A stretch of 64,000 nucleotides of DNA from Entomortierella parvispora. Taxonomy: Eukaryota; Mortierellomycota; Mortierellomycetes; Mortierellales; Mortierellaceae. The stretch lies in the NCBI GenBank assembly GCA_963573315.1, contig OY752148.1, positions 2,037,263 to 2,101,262 of the forward strand, written 5' to 3'. Of the stretch, positions 11,142 through 21,666 are shown piece by piece. How positions within the stretch are numbered: the first letter of the stretch is position 1; the number at the start of each line of letters is the position of its first letter. Under the pieces are notes generated by a model. That model worked only from the letters and a program-made list of their open reading frames with translations. It ran no database searches and was not told where the DNA came from. The translations under genes were made by a program, and so were the position numbers.

Positions 11142-11194
11142 GACTTCACATAAATGAACACCCCCTTCACATGTGGTCCTTCACATAAATCTGT
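11142..11194 (-). repeat. Right inverted repeat of the CRN segment
   Basis: The reverse complement matches 6971-7023 over 53 bp apart from about three differences. The flanking bases outside the repeats (TGGGTGA on the left, ACCAGCG on the right) share no obvious target-site duplication. Confidence 0.8.
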
Positions 11195-11333
11195 ACCAGC
11201 GAGAGACATATTGGTCGCGACGTCATTTCAGGAACATACTCTTCAAGAGTACCACACCATCAACGACAGATGAACCAAGCGTAGATAGTATCCATTAACG
11301 CCTCTGAGATTTAAAAAAGGTCCATGGCCGTGT

Positions 11334-12820
11334 TCAATTCTTGCTAGGTTTATTTGTCAACTTCAGAGAAAAGTGATTCACTATAGCTCTTAGCTTGGCC
11401 CTTGACGGGTTCTCTAATAAAGGCCAATTCTCCAACATCCACCGGACATCGTTCTCATCCATGAGGGCCCGGATCCAAGAAGCATCTCGTAGGTTCCTTA
11501 GATCCCTCAGCGCATCCAATTCACCTTTGACACCCAACAAGATCAGGGAGCCATTTTCATCTCTTGGCAAAAAGTCCCTTATTATCTTCAGTCTCTTCAG
11601 TCGGCCCACCTGTGCCAAATACCGTTTGATTGCCAAAGCTCGGACTGCAGGATCTTCCGAAAACGCTGTCAGAGAAAGCCCCAATGTGAGCTCCTCCATG
11701 TCCAGACAGGCCCATGGCCGAGGATCCTCCACCATTTCTTTGTCCTCGACCACCGTGGCTAAAAAATTTTCAAGTTTGGCATTTCACAAAGCATCTGATG
11801 AACAGCTTCAGCTGGTAAGAGCTTGCAACTTAGCAAATTCAAGTCCGTCAACGTCTTTAAATGGCCCGCGTTAGTCGTTCGAAGGATCGTCCACGATTCT
11901 TGGTCAAAGTTAGTATAACAAAGGTTCAGACAACGCAATCGAATCAGCGAGGCCATCAGGATTTTCAGGGCTATATTATTAAAATCAGTACAGCACAGCG
12001 TGATATCTTGTAGCTTGTTCCCAAAAGTCGGATCATCCTGAAAGATGCTGACAGGTTGTTCCATAGGCGCGTCCCTGCCTTCTGTGGGAGAGTACCAATC
12101 CAACCGAACGAGACTTGGACATTGCTTCACGATCCAAGATGAGAACATTGGAATGGTATCTGATTGATTGCAAGATAAGCGCAGGTCCTGGATCCCGTCG
12201 AATCCTTTGGTTCGAGGCCAATCCATTGCTGTCGTGGTCGTTGATCTCGAGGGGCTATGTCGATTCGACATTGAACTGCAGGGATAATAGATGGAGATGG
12301 GACCAAAGTCGCTCGGATCGACAGATCCATTCGGCGGGTTGAAGAGCGTGGTCTTGGTTCCCTAAAACTAGAGATTCCAGCCGTCGACAATCTTCCAACG
12401 CCGCCAAGACGGCGTTGTCCGCGTGTTGCTCCAGAGTCACAGATTCGAGAGTTTCCCTATGTCGCTTAATAAAGTCGACCAGAGCATTATCATCAAATGG
12501 GACCCTGTGGCCGGATTGAATGACCAACTCGACAAGGATGGGGAGTGTTGTAGTACTGTGGCAAAACGTGAAAACCGACGTGTAATTATTGATCTTGAGC
12601 ACTCGAATGAGGGGTGCGTGCTTTTGAAACAGAGCCAGGGATAGACCTCCACGCCCATCTGGTTCTTGGACCGTAGTCGTCCTCCAGAGCGAAGGGATAG
12701 CACGCTATACCAGAACTTGGAAACGAGAGTGCAGCGCAGCAACGATGTACAACTCAGGAACTTGCCAACACAAGCTAAAATCTCGGGGAGGTTGAGTGGA
12801 TGGATCTTCTTGCACTCCAT
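11334..12820 (-). pseudogene. F-box/LRR array copy B, multiply frameshifted
   Basis: Homology to the intact copies runs from ATG 12820 (MECKKIHPLNLPEIL F-box) to the stop at 11334, but through four successive frames. The F-box frame is lost near 12600-12640, the middle piece (to 12255) shifts again near 12260, and the LRR piece ends in TAG at 11759 just after the conserved MCEMPNLKIF motif, with the C-terminal piece (RPWACLDMEEL, LPRDENGS, ENWPLLE) in yet another frame. At least three indels are therefore needed. The order of domains and total length (about 490 codons) are otherwise those of copies C and E, so this decayed by point lesions rather than large deletion. Confidence 0.8.
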
Positions 12821-13030
12821 GATGTCGATCCTGCCAATCCTGTAATTCTTCAATGGGGCAAAGAATGAACAATGAGTGGAATTGAGCAAGGACGAGTTGG
12901 CGGCACTGCCACATGCACCGTGAGCTTGCGCCTCCTTGGGAGACCTCCAAAATTCATCAGATGCAGCGCGCGTCATGGACACCGAGCCCAAAGGAACGCC
13001 GCTGAGGATCCCTCAATTTCACACAAAGTT

Positions 13031-14506
13031 TTATTTTCTCCCTTGTTCGGAGCTTGGATCATGACCCAGTCTATCCTGCAACCTGGTCCTTGGAGGGCTT
13101 TCCAGATCAGGCCAGTTCTCCAAGAACCACCGGATATCATCCTCACCAGTATATTGGTCAGCCCAATAAGCGTGAGTGAGTTGTCGTAAATCCTTCAAGG
13201 CATCTAGTCCGTGCTGGAGTCCTATTATGAAGATAGATCCATCTTCAGCCCTTGGTAAAAAGTTGATCAAGCACCCCAATCGCTTCAACTGGCCGACCAA
13301 TGCCAGATATCGCTGGAGCACCAAAGACCGAACGGATGGATCGGCTGAAAAGCGCGTTAACGACAGCTCCAAAGTGAGCACTTCCAGGCCTAGGCAGACC
13401 CAGGGCCGAGAATCCTTCATGATTGCCTTGTCTACTACTCTTGTCCCCCCCAAAATCTTTAAGTTGGGCATCTCACAAAGTATCTGGTGAATCGTCCCGC
13501 CCCTCAGTCGACTACAATCCTCCAAGTTCAAAACTGTCAGGGTTTGTAGATGCGCTGGCTGGGTGGTCCGAAGGATCGTCCATGACTGATGGCTAAAATT
13601 GGTCCTGCTCAGATTCAGACGCCGCAGCCGGACCAAAGACCCCATCAAGGCTCGAAAATGTTTGTTATTGAAGTCCATGTAACTCAATGTGATATCCTCC
13701 AGCCTCCTTCCAAAGGACGGATCGTTTTCAAAGATGTCGGTGAGTTGTTCCATGCACGATTTCCAGTCAATCTCTCCACGATGCCAGCGGAGACGGACTA
13801 GGTCTGGGCATTGCTTCACGATCCAGGAACAGAATCCCTTTACCATCTGCGAGCAATAGAGGGCTAAATCTAGGTCCTTAATCCGACTAGGTCCACATGG
13901 TCGAGGCCAATCCATTGTTCCTGTGGTGGTCAATTGCTGGGGTTCAATCCCATAGTCACTCTTCATGGTCAAAGTACGAAGACGAGGCCAGAGATTTTTC
14001 AATTGGTGGATCCATCCTGTGGGTCCGAGCGCATGGTCATGATTCATCAAAGATAGGGAATCCAGTCGTGGACAATCCTCCAGGGCAGCCAAGACAGCGT
14101 CGTTTACTGGTTGGTCTATCCTCACTGATTTGAGCGTTTCCATGTGTCGCTCGATAAAGCTGACCAGAAGATTGGGATCGTCAAATGGGTCTCCGTTGGC
14201 GGTTGGCTTAATGACCACGCTGGAAAGGATAGGGAATGTCGCGGCACTGTGGCACAACTTGAGAAACAAATGGTAGTCTATCCAGAGACTTTGAATAAAG
14301 CATCCGTACTTTTGAATCAAAGACGGGTTCGGGCAACCAGGGTGAGAGAAACCTAATCCAATCTCCTCCCAGACGTAGGGGACAAGCACGCGGTACCATA
14401 GTTTGCAGACGCAAAGGCACTCGACCTGCGAGCGAAAACTCAGGAATGGACCGAGGGTGGCGATTATCTCGGGAAGATCGAGTGGGCGGATCTTCATGCA
14501 TTCCAT
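13031..14506 (-). CDS. F-box/LRR protein, array copy C, intact
   Basis: A single-exon 491-residue protein starting MECMKIRPLDLPEI. Residues about 5-50 form an F-box (LPEIIATLGPFLS... with KLWYRVLVPYVW, the usual Leu-Pro start and Trp/Tyr end), the segment that binds Skp1 in SCF ubiquitin ligases. The rest is a series of irregular leucine-rich units, including CPRLDSLSL, MDWPRP, LRRLNLSRTNF, LTVLNLEDC and the family-typical RPWVCLGLE and LPRAEDG. The start is supported by conservation of both the MEC start and the leader GATCGACATT before it in all copies. Predicted role: cytosolic or nuclear substrate receptor; the substrate cannot be inferred. It lies about 120 bp upstream of the 3' end of copy D and 210 bp below copy B, a compact head-to-tail array. 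Confidence 0.88.
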   Translation of the reverse strand: MECMKIRPLDLPEIIATLGPFLSFRSQVECLCVCKLWYRVLVPYVWEEIGLGFSHPGCPNPSLIQKYGCFIQSLWIDYHLFLKLCHSAATFPILSSVVIKPTANGDPFDDPNLLVSFIERHMETLKSVRIDQPVNDAVLAALEDCPRLDSLSLMNHDHALGPTGWIHQLKNLWPRLRTLTMKSDYGIEPQQLTTTGTMDWPRPCGPSRIKDLDLALYCSQMVKGFCSWIVKQCPDLVRLRWHRGEIDWKSCMEQLTDIFENDPSFGRRLEDITLSYMDFNNKHFRALMGSLVRLRRLNLSRTNFSHQSWTILRTTQPAHLQTLTVLNLEDCSRLRGGTIHQILCEMPNLKILGGTRVVDKAIMKDSRPWVCLGLEVLTLELSLTRFSADPSVRSLVLQRYLALVGQLKRLGCLINFLPRAEDGSIFIIGLQHGLDALKDLRQLTHAYWADQYTGEDDIRWFLENWPDLESPPRTRLQDRLGHDPSSEQGRK

Positions 14507-14622
14507 AATGTCGATCCTGCGATCCTGTAATGGGTAAAGAATGGAATGGGCGCTCGTCGTAGCCTCACGAGAAAAGACGATTTGGTGGCGCAGTCACATG
14601 CACAGCGATCTGGCCTTTCACT

Positions 14623-15901
14623 TTATTTTGTGAATTGTCGATCCAATGTGTCTTTCAGCACGGTTCTAGAAGGGCTCTCCAACTCTGGCCAATTCTCCAA
14701 GACCCACCGGATCTCATAATAACCTTTGTATCTGTTGGCTCCAGGAACACGCCTGAGTTGGCGCAAATCCTTCAGTGCATCCAACCCGTGCTCGAGCTTT
14801 AAAACGAGGTATGATTCGTATTCATCTTTTGGGAAAAACTTCAGCAAGATCTCCAACCCCTTCAGTTTACCCAGCAGTGCCAGATATCTTTGGAGCACCA
14901 AAGATCGATCTGATGGATTGGCTGAAAAAGGTGTTAACGAGAACTCTAAACAGAGTCCCGTCAGGCCCAGACAGACCCAGGGCCGAGAATCTTCCATAGT
15001 CACCCTATCCTCCACTTTTGTCGCCCGAAAAGTCTTCAAGTTGGGCATCTCACAAAGCATCTCATGAGTCGCCTCTCCTGACAATTGTTTGCATTCACCC
15101 AATTCCAAAACCGTCAGAGTTTTCAAATGCGGTGGTCGGGTCTTCCGAAGGATCGTCCATGATTCATCGTTAAAACTGGTCCTACCCCGATCCAGACGCC
15201 TCAGATGAACCAGGGACCCCATCAAGACTAGAAAGTATGTGTTTTCGAAGTTCGTGTACCTCAGCGAGATATTCTCCAGTCTTCTTCCAAAAGATGGATC
15301 GCCTTGAAAGATGTTGGCGAGCTGTTTCATGGGTGATTCTAGGGAGTTTGCACTATAAAGCCAGTGCAATCAGACGAGAACTGGGCACTGCTTCACGATC
15401 CAGGAACAGAATCCCGGAATCATCTGTGGGTGATGAAAGAACAATCTTAGGTCCTCAATCCGATTAGGTCCATTAGATCGAGGCCAATTCACCGTTGTTA
15501 TCGTTGTGGATCATGGTAATAGTTGGCTACGATAGTCATCTACCAAGGACAATGTGTGAAGACGAGACCAAAGTTGTTCACAGCACCGGACCCAGCCCTT
15601 GGGATCAAACTCCAGGTCTTGGTTCCTTAGCGATAAAGAATCCAGTCGTGCACAATCCTTCAGAGCCGCCAAAAGATCGTTGTTCGCGTGTTGGTCAGCA
15701 CGCGTGCTTTATAGAAGACAGAGGCTGGCACTTAAGAATGCGGACTCCGAACCTGGCCTCCTGCCAGAGACGGGGGACAAGCATGCGGTACCAGAGTTTG
15801 GAAACACAGAGGCAATCGACCAGCAAGCGAGGACTCAGGAATGGACCGAGGGAGGCGACTATCTCGAGAAGGTCGAGTGAGTGGATTTTTGTGCATTCCA
15901 T
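14623..15901 (-). pseudogene. F-box/LRR array copy D, internal deletion and nonsense codons
   Basis: It starts at ATG 15901 (MECTKIHSLDLLEIV F-box) but the N-terminal frame stops at 15695. Compared with copy E, about 70-80 codons are missing: sequence matching the SSIQKYAC segment is joined almost directly to the QHAN segment. Further in, TAA near 15510 and TGA at 15370-15372 interrupt the LRR part. The TGA replaces the Arg of the conserved QCPDLVR motif (CGA to TGA by a single change). After it a clean 248-codon LRR frame runs to 14623. Lesions are too many for a functional receptor. Confidence 0.8.
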
Positions 15902-16074
15902 GACATCAATCTTGCAATCCTCTAATTCTTTGATGAGGAGAGAATGAACAATGGGTGGAATGAGCAACACATTGAGCGGGAAGACAAGTTGATGGCACAG
16001 CCACATATTCAGTGATCTAGAGCCATGTAACCTTGAGCAATTGAGGTTAAACAGACCTACAGGGTAGGACCCTT

Positions 16075-17565
16075 CTATTCACTCAAGGGTTTATATCTGC
16101 ACTTTTTCACAAACCGGCCGCGAACCAGTGCATTCTGTAATCCGGTCCTCGATGGACTTTCCAGATGTATCCAGTTCTCCAAGATCCACCGGATCTCATC
16201 TTCATGCGTATATCTGTCGGACCATTTAGCGATACGAAGTCGGCGTAAACCCTTCAATGCATCCAACCCGTGCTCAAGCTCTATGAAGAGGATTGATCCG
16301 TATTCATCTCTAGGCAAAAACTTTGCCAAGGTGTCTAAGTCCTTCAGTTGACCCACCAATGCTAGATATCTTTGGAGAACCAAAGATCGCACGGATGCAT
16401 CGGCAGAAAAGTGCGTCAACGAAAGTCCCAAACTGAGCTCCTCCATGCCCAGACAGACCCAGGGCCGAGAATCCTCCATGATCACCTTGTCCTCCACTTT
16501 TGTTGCCAGAAAAGTCTTCAAGTTGGGCATTTCACAAAGCATCTGGTGAATCGCCTCGCCTGACAATCGCCTGCATTGATCCAAGTCCAAAACTGCCAGG
16601 GTTTGTAGATGCGATGGCCGAGTGGTCCGAAGAATCGTCCACGATTCAGGACTGAAATTGGTGGAGTACAGATCCAGACGCCGCAGATGAACCAGGGACC
16701 CCACCAAGATACTAAAATATTCGTTGCTGAAGTTCATGTTCCTCAGAGAGATATCCTCCAGTCTTTTACCAAAGGACGGGTCATGTTGAAGGATGTCGGC
16801 GAGTTGTTTCATGGGCGATTTCGGGTCGTCTGCACCATAAAACCAGCGCACCCGAACGAGGTCTGGGCACTGCTTCACGATCCAGGAACAGAATCCGGGA
16901 ATCGTCTCTGGGTGATGAAAGATCAAGCTCAAGTTCTCAATCCGATTAGGACCATTAGGTTGAGGCCAATACATTGCCTTTGTTGAGGCCGGCTGCTGGG
17001 GCTTGGTATCACGGTCATCCTCCAAGGATATTGAATGGAGACGAGACCAGAGATGATTAAATTGGTAGATACACCCTGCAGTGTCCTGCACATGTTCTTG
17101 GTTCCTCAACGATAGAGATTCTAGTCGTGTGCAATCCTCCAGGACCGTCAGGAGAGCGTCGTTTGCGTGCTGGTTTATCGACACTGATTTGAGCGTTTCC
17201 CTGTGTCGTAGGATAATGTTGACCAGAGTGGGATCATCGAACGGCTTACCCCAGGCAGTCTGTTTAATGACCAGGCTGGCAAGGATAGGAAATGTCGCGG
17301 CACTGTTGAACAGCGTGAGAGCTGAGTAGTAGTCGATACTGAGACTCTGAATGAAGCACGCGTACTTTTGTATCGAAGATTGTCTCGGACACTTAAGGCT
17401 GCCTTGGAAATCACACTTGGTTTCCTTGTAGAGACAAGGGACAAGCATGCGGTACCACAGTTTGGAGACACGGAGGCACTTGGCTAACGAGCCGCTACTC
17501 AGGAATGGACCGAAGGAGGCGACTATCTCGGGGAGGTTGAGCGGGTTGATCGCTGTGCATTCCAT
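16075..17565 (-). CDS. F-box/LRR protein, array copy E, intact
   Basis: A single-exon 496-residue protein. An in-frame upstream ATG exists at 17640, but I chose 17565 because the MECTAINPLNLPEI start and the leader GATCGACATC immediately before it match all paralogues, while the upstream 25 codons correspond to the paralogues' non-coding leader. The F-box spans about residues 5-50 (LPEIVASFGPFLS to SKLWYRMLVPCLY). LRR-like units follow, with CTRLESLSL, LRRLDLYSTNF, LAVLDLDQC, MCEMPNLKTF, RPWVCLGMEEL and LPRDEYGS. It is very similar to copy C and is presumed to be a second SCF substrate receptor. These two are the only intact members of the six-gene array. Confidence 0.88.
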   Translation of the reverse strand: MECTAINPLNLPEIVASFGPFLSSGSLAKCLRVSKLWYRMLVPCLYKETKCDFQGSLKCPRQSSIQKYACFIQSLSIDYYSALTLFNSAATFPILASLVIKQTAWGKPFDDPTLVNIILRHRETLKSVSINQHANDALLTVLEDCTRLESLSLRNQEHVQDTAGCIYQFNHLWSRLHSISLEDDRDTKPQQPASTKAMYWPQPNGPNRIENLSLIFHHPETIPGFCSWIVKQCPDLVRVRWFYGADDPKSPMKQLADILQHDPSFGKRLEDISLRNMNFSNEYFSILVGSLVHLRRLDLYSTNFSPESWTILRTTRPSHLQTLAVLDLDQCRRLSGEAIHQMLCEMPNLKTFLATKVEDKVIMEDSRPWVCLGMEELSLGLSLTHFSADASVRSLVLQRYLALVGQLKDLDTLAKFLPRDEYGSILFIELEHGLDALKGLRRLRIAKWSDRYTHEDEIRWILENWIHLESPSRTGLQNALVRGRFVKKCRYKPLSE

Positions 17566-17896
17566 GATGTCGATCTTGAAGTCCTGTAATTCCGCATGGA
17601 GGAAAGAATGAATGTGGGAAATGAGCAACGCTTTGAGCAAATTGGTAGCACAGCCACACGCATGGTGATCTGGCCTTGACTCTCACACGATTTTTCAGAG
17701 CGACAGTCTGGTGGGCACAGACTCTTGGAGTGCCTGCTAATTAATCCCCACTACACGAAGTGCCGCGATACGTCCTTTCACTCCCAGTTTCCAATGACCT
17801 GCAGAATCTATAAAGCCAATTGCTGCTGACCGAGGTATAGTATTTCACTGGTAAGCTGGGGGAAGGGAAATGATCCTCTCTGCTCTATCGATGTTT

Positions 17897-19332
17897 TTAT
17901 TTTTTTCTGCTTTGAGCACGCTCTAGTGCAGAGAGTAGCCTTGACTTTGAAGGGTTCTCCAATTGAAGCCAGTTCTCCAGAATCCATCGAATCTCATTCT
18001 CCTCCGTACACTCATGAACCCAGTCAATGCTCCGCAACCGCCGTAAATCCTTCAACACATCCAAGCCATTCTTGACGCCAAGTGCGACTGTGCATTCTTG
18101 TTCATCTTTCGGCAAAAGTGTTTCGATATCACCAGTCTCTTCAGTTGGCCCATCTGTGCCAGATATCTTTTGATTGCCAAAGCTCGAACTGACGGCTCTG
18201 CCGAAAAACTCGTCAAATAAAGTCGCAAAGTGAGCTCTTCGATGTTCATACATACCCTGGACCGTGGATCCTCCGCCATCACCTTGTCATCGACCGCGGT
18301 GGCCACAACAATCTTAAAGTTTGACATCTCACAAAGCATTTGGTGGATAGCTTCTCCAGGCAACCCTTCGCAATGATCCAAGTCCAAGAACACCATACTT
18401 TTCAAATGAACAGGTCTCGTCGTTCGAAGGATCTTCCACGATTCCTGATCAAAGTTGGTAAACCACAGATTCAGAAGATGCGACTTGACCATGGACCCCA
18501 ACAAGAATTGGAAGGTTGAGTTCTTGAAGTTCACAAAGCCTAGTGATATATCCTCCAGCTTTTTCCCAAATGTCGGATCGCCTTGAAAGGTATCGGCAAG
18601 TTTTTCCATGGGGGAGGCGTGCTCTACAGCATGGAACCATCGTAATCAAACAAGGTCTGGACATTGCTTAACGATCCAGGAGCAGAATCCTGAAATAGCC
18701 TCTGGTCGATGAAAGGACGGGCTCAGGTTCCCGATCCTATTCGGTCCATTGGATCGAGGCCAATTCATTGCTGTTCCTGTCACTAATTGCAAGGGGCTAA
18801 GGTTATCGTCATCTTCCAGGGACATTGTATGAAGACGAGACCAAAGCTGTTCGAAGTGGTGGATCCAATTTGAAGGGTCAAGAGCGTGGTCTTGGTTCAG
18901 TGAGGCTAGAGAATCCAGCCGTGAACAGTCCTCTAAGGCAGCCAGCACGGCATCGTTCGCATGTTGAGCCAGAGTAATAGACTGAAGCGTGCCTCTGCCT
19001 CTGTGTTGTTTGATAAAGTCGGCCAGAGCGGGATCATAAAACGGTTTGCCCCAGATGGATTGAGAAACGACCAAATCGGCAAGGGTAGGGAATGTTGGGA
19101 TACTGCTGAACAACCTCAGAACCGACTTGTAGTCGATAGTGAGCTTTCGAATGAAAACTGTGCTCTCCTGTATCGACGATGGGCTGGGGTTGTTGTTAAC
19201 GCGCCGGCCAGTGACCGTGGTCATCGCCCAGAGCCAGGGGAGAAGAGCGCGGTGCCATAGCTTAGAAACGCGGAAGCATTTCACCAATGAACTGCGACTC
19301 AGGATCAAGGGGGTTGATCTTTGTGCACTCCA
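17897..19332 (-). pseudogene. F-box/LRR array copy F, broken
   Basis: The array start (ATGGAGTGCACAAAG, minus strand) is present at 19332, but a short deletion/frameshift in the F-box removes the Leu-Pro core and moves the rest to another frame. An in-frame TGA follows at 18646-18648, at exactly the same codon (Arg of QCPDLVR) as in copy D. The frame then continues for about 170 codons of clear LRR homology before a further frameshift near 18100, so the C-terminus (IRWILENWLQLENPS) lies in a third frame ending at 17897. This is the upstream end of the array. Confidence 0.8.
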
Positions 19333-20448
19333 TGATGTCGATCCTGTTGTAGTCGTGCACTCCTGCAATGAATGAATGAGTCGGCCTTGCACAGCCCCCT
19401 CTCCCCGCTCTGCACCCCCATCCATTCGTCCCACATCCTCAGATCCCTCTTCACTCCTTTCTCTTGATCATGAATGTGCTGCAGTCGGCTCTGAGGCTTG
19501 TCAGGTATATATGGGAACTGACGACAAACGACAAATCAGAAGCTCTTGCGCATGCCAGTTCAAGTGGGATACCCGTTTCGTGCTTTCTCAGCTATTTCCA
19601 TCAACGGTGGCAAGCTGCTTTTACTGATGTTGTTGTTGTTGCTGCTGAATGACCAATCGGCTTGTAGACCTATCCAACCTACTTGGTTTTGTAGAGCCGC
19701 TTACCGACCTCAATCAAAGACGAGCAGCAATGTCAGGTACGTCGGTCGCGTTCGTTTGGTGGAAGGCAAACAGAGCAAAAAAGGAAAAAAAAAGAGCACG
19801 ATGGTACTGGGACTGTGCGGAAGTGTCACTCTCACTTTTAGCGGCCTTTGCAACAGCACTGCTGCGCCCACAGCTGATGTCATATCCATCATCGGGGGAG
19901 GCGTGTCTCTTACCGTTCCCTTCCCATCTTGACCACACCCAACTCAACCTGCGCATCTCTTGTTTCCTGCACCTGTGGGTGACGTACCGAAAAGGAGACA
20001 GTGGAATCTCAAGGGGGCCGCGCGTTCGGGACTTTTTTAGAATTTTGAAAGTGGCAAAGCTGCACACAGGGTCGACAAACAACTGCCACGCGACTTGTGG
20101 TGTGCTAATCCTGGGAGACTTTGACTTTGCTGCACCCATGTTTGGCGAAGCAAGGGAAGGGTTGGGAAGAGGGATGGCAAAGTCTCAGACCCAATGATCT
20201 TCATTATTGATCTTTGCCAAATTACATAAAAGTCGAAACATTTCCTCATTTTCTGTAACCAACTCTTGCCCTCCGTTCCTACTTCCAATCTTGATTCACA
20301 GGTACGGGCTCATCACTGTCATATTCCCACCAAAATTCTTGTATTTAGGAGCGTCTCTTCTTTTTTGCTGCCAATCAAACTGTTTCTCTGACTCTACTGG
20401 CCATCTTCTTCCAAACAGAAAATAGCTAGCTAATCGAGACAAAGTGCA
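19333..20448. other. Intergenic region
   Basis: No convincing gene. ORFs of 130-180 codons overlap here on both strands (for example 19649-20197 plus), but they have no recognisable motif and contain simple A-rich stretches, so I do not call them. The 3' part (20270-20440) is the likely promoter/leader of the small gene that follows. Confidence 0.5.
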
Positions 20449-20898
20449 ATGGATCCAATTTCTAAGCTCCAAGTGTCATTTCATGGTAGCAAAAAATGCT
20501 ACCTTGTATATTATTCGAGCGTGGACTGTGGATGCAAGACCTGTGACGAATGGACTCGGTACGAGAATATTCAGCATCCTGACAATCGGTGCTTCTACGG
20601 CGTGATACCCCTTGAGCAAGCAGATCAAGTGCGAACATTCGACATCTGTCAGAGCCAGGTGCTGAGAATGAAGCTAGTCCCATGGTCAAGTCGAAACAAG
20701 ACACATCTTAGCGAGGCAACCATGTCAGTCTTGGGTCGGAACCGAACAATGAAGTGGCAGGACAGCGTCCTGATAGATGCGGAAATCTGTAGCGTGTCTC
20801 TAGAAATGTTTAGTCCAGTAGACACGTTGGCCAAGGCATTCGAGAGATCGTGGATGGACACTCAAAGGGCCACGCAGATCGGGATTGCTTCTCGATGA
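20449..20898 (+). CDS. Small hypothetical protein with a CxCxxC motif
   Basis: A 149-residue single-exon frame from ATG 20449 to TGA 20898, followed by a polyadenylation-like ATTAATAAAAC at about 20930. The N-terminal half has a Cys-containing cluster (DCGCKTCDEW, a C-x-C-x-x-C spacing) that might bind metal. The rest is a mix of short strands and one C-terminal helix (TLAKAFERSWMD). No signal peptide or membrane segment is visible. I do not recognise the family. The composition and downstream signal make it plausible, but it could be a chance ORF. Confidence 0.5.
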   Translation: MDPISKLQVSFHGSKKCYLVYYSSVDCGCKTCDEWTRYENIQHPDNRCFYGVIPLEQADQVRTFDICQSQVLRMKLVPWSSRNKTHLSEATMSVLGRNRTMKWQDSVLIDAEICSVSLEMFSPVDTLAKAFERSWMDTQRATQIGIASR

Positions 20899-21666
20899 AA
20901 ACTCTCGTAGTTATTAAATAGCAAACAGTATTAATAAAACAGAAGAAAATAGACGACCGAGCATCAATTGCTGCTGTAGGAGTGGAGCAGATGATGTGAT
21001 CCTACGAAACCCCTGGGTATTGAGTCGAAAAACGAATTCTGAAGGACTCGAACTCTCCAACAGCGATCATGTCTCCAAAGCAGGGCTTTAGAACAGCTTC
21101 ACCATCCCCCTCACTCACGTTAACGTATCAAGTTGATCCAGTATTTCCTGTTGTTCGCTGGAAGAAATGCTCCCAGCTTATATAACATGAGATACTGTGT
21201 GCGTGCTTTAAACGACACACGAAACAGCGCAGCCAAAATCAAACAAGAGCAATGGCAACACTTCAAGATTAATCGGCCGTAACGGAGGAAGGTGAGGCTG
21301 AAGAGGGATTGATACCGGAAGAATATGTCCACCCTACCCGAGATCGAAGGACTCGTCACTCCGGCCTTTGAGGTTTCAATGGACTCTTGTCACTTCGCGG
21401 CAAACACTCACGCCAGAGCGAGCGCGCCGCGGACATACCAGTTAGATCATTTTAGTTCGATCATTCCCACCTTACGGATATATTTCTGAGAACTAAGCTA
21501 TGCGATACTCTTACCCGTTGCCAAATGACTCATGAATTTTGATAAACATATCGAATTTACTGGCACAGAAGCGGTATAGATGCGAGCGCAACGTTTTCAA
21601 TCAAACGGTAAGGGTTAGTGGGGCGACTCTTAACTCTCCAAATTAGCCATGTATGTGAAAATTAGC
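20899..21666. other. Intergenic region, no gene seen
   Basis: Only short overlapping ORFs without motifs. It separates the small plus-strand gene from the 3' end of the LRR pseudogene. Confidence 0.5.

Larger units (their letters stand above)
6971..11194. mobile_element. 4.2-kb segment bounded by 53-bp inverted repeats, carrying a CRN-like gene
   Basis: Bases 6971-7023 and the reverse complement of 11142-11194 are almost the same 53-mer, differing by about one substitution and two single-base indels. Both begin ACAGATTTATGTGAAGGACC and end TTCATTTATGTGAAGTC. The interior holds a decayed Crinkler-type gene (about 7247-9259), a cluster of degenerate repeats (9523-10400) and no recognisable transposase. 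No target-site duplication could be found by eye. The segment sits between F-box array copies A and B, as expected of an insertion into the array. Two readings fit: a DNA-transposon-like element with CRN cargo, or two independent inverted copies of a small repeat. Which is right cannot be settled without other genomic copies. Confidence 0.6.

Noticed and set aside
17566-17640. 25-codon N-terminal extension of F-box copy E
   Set aside because: Corresponds to conserved non-coding leader in all other array copies.
19649-20197. 182-codon ORF upstream of the small orphan
   Set aside because: Overlapped by similar-length ORFs on the other strand, contains A-rich simple sequence and shows no conserved pattern.
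21020-21110. tRNA-like T-arm (GTTCGAGTCC on the minus strand followed by a T-run)
   Set aside because: No matching acceptor stem, no proper A-box and only three pairs in the would-be T-stem.
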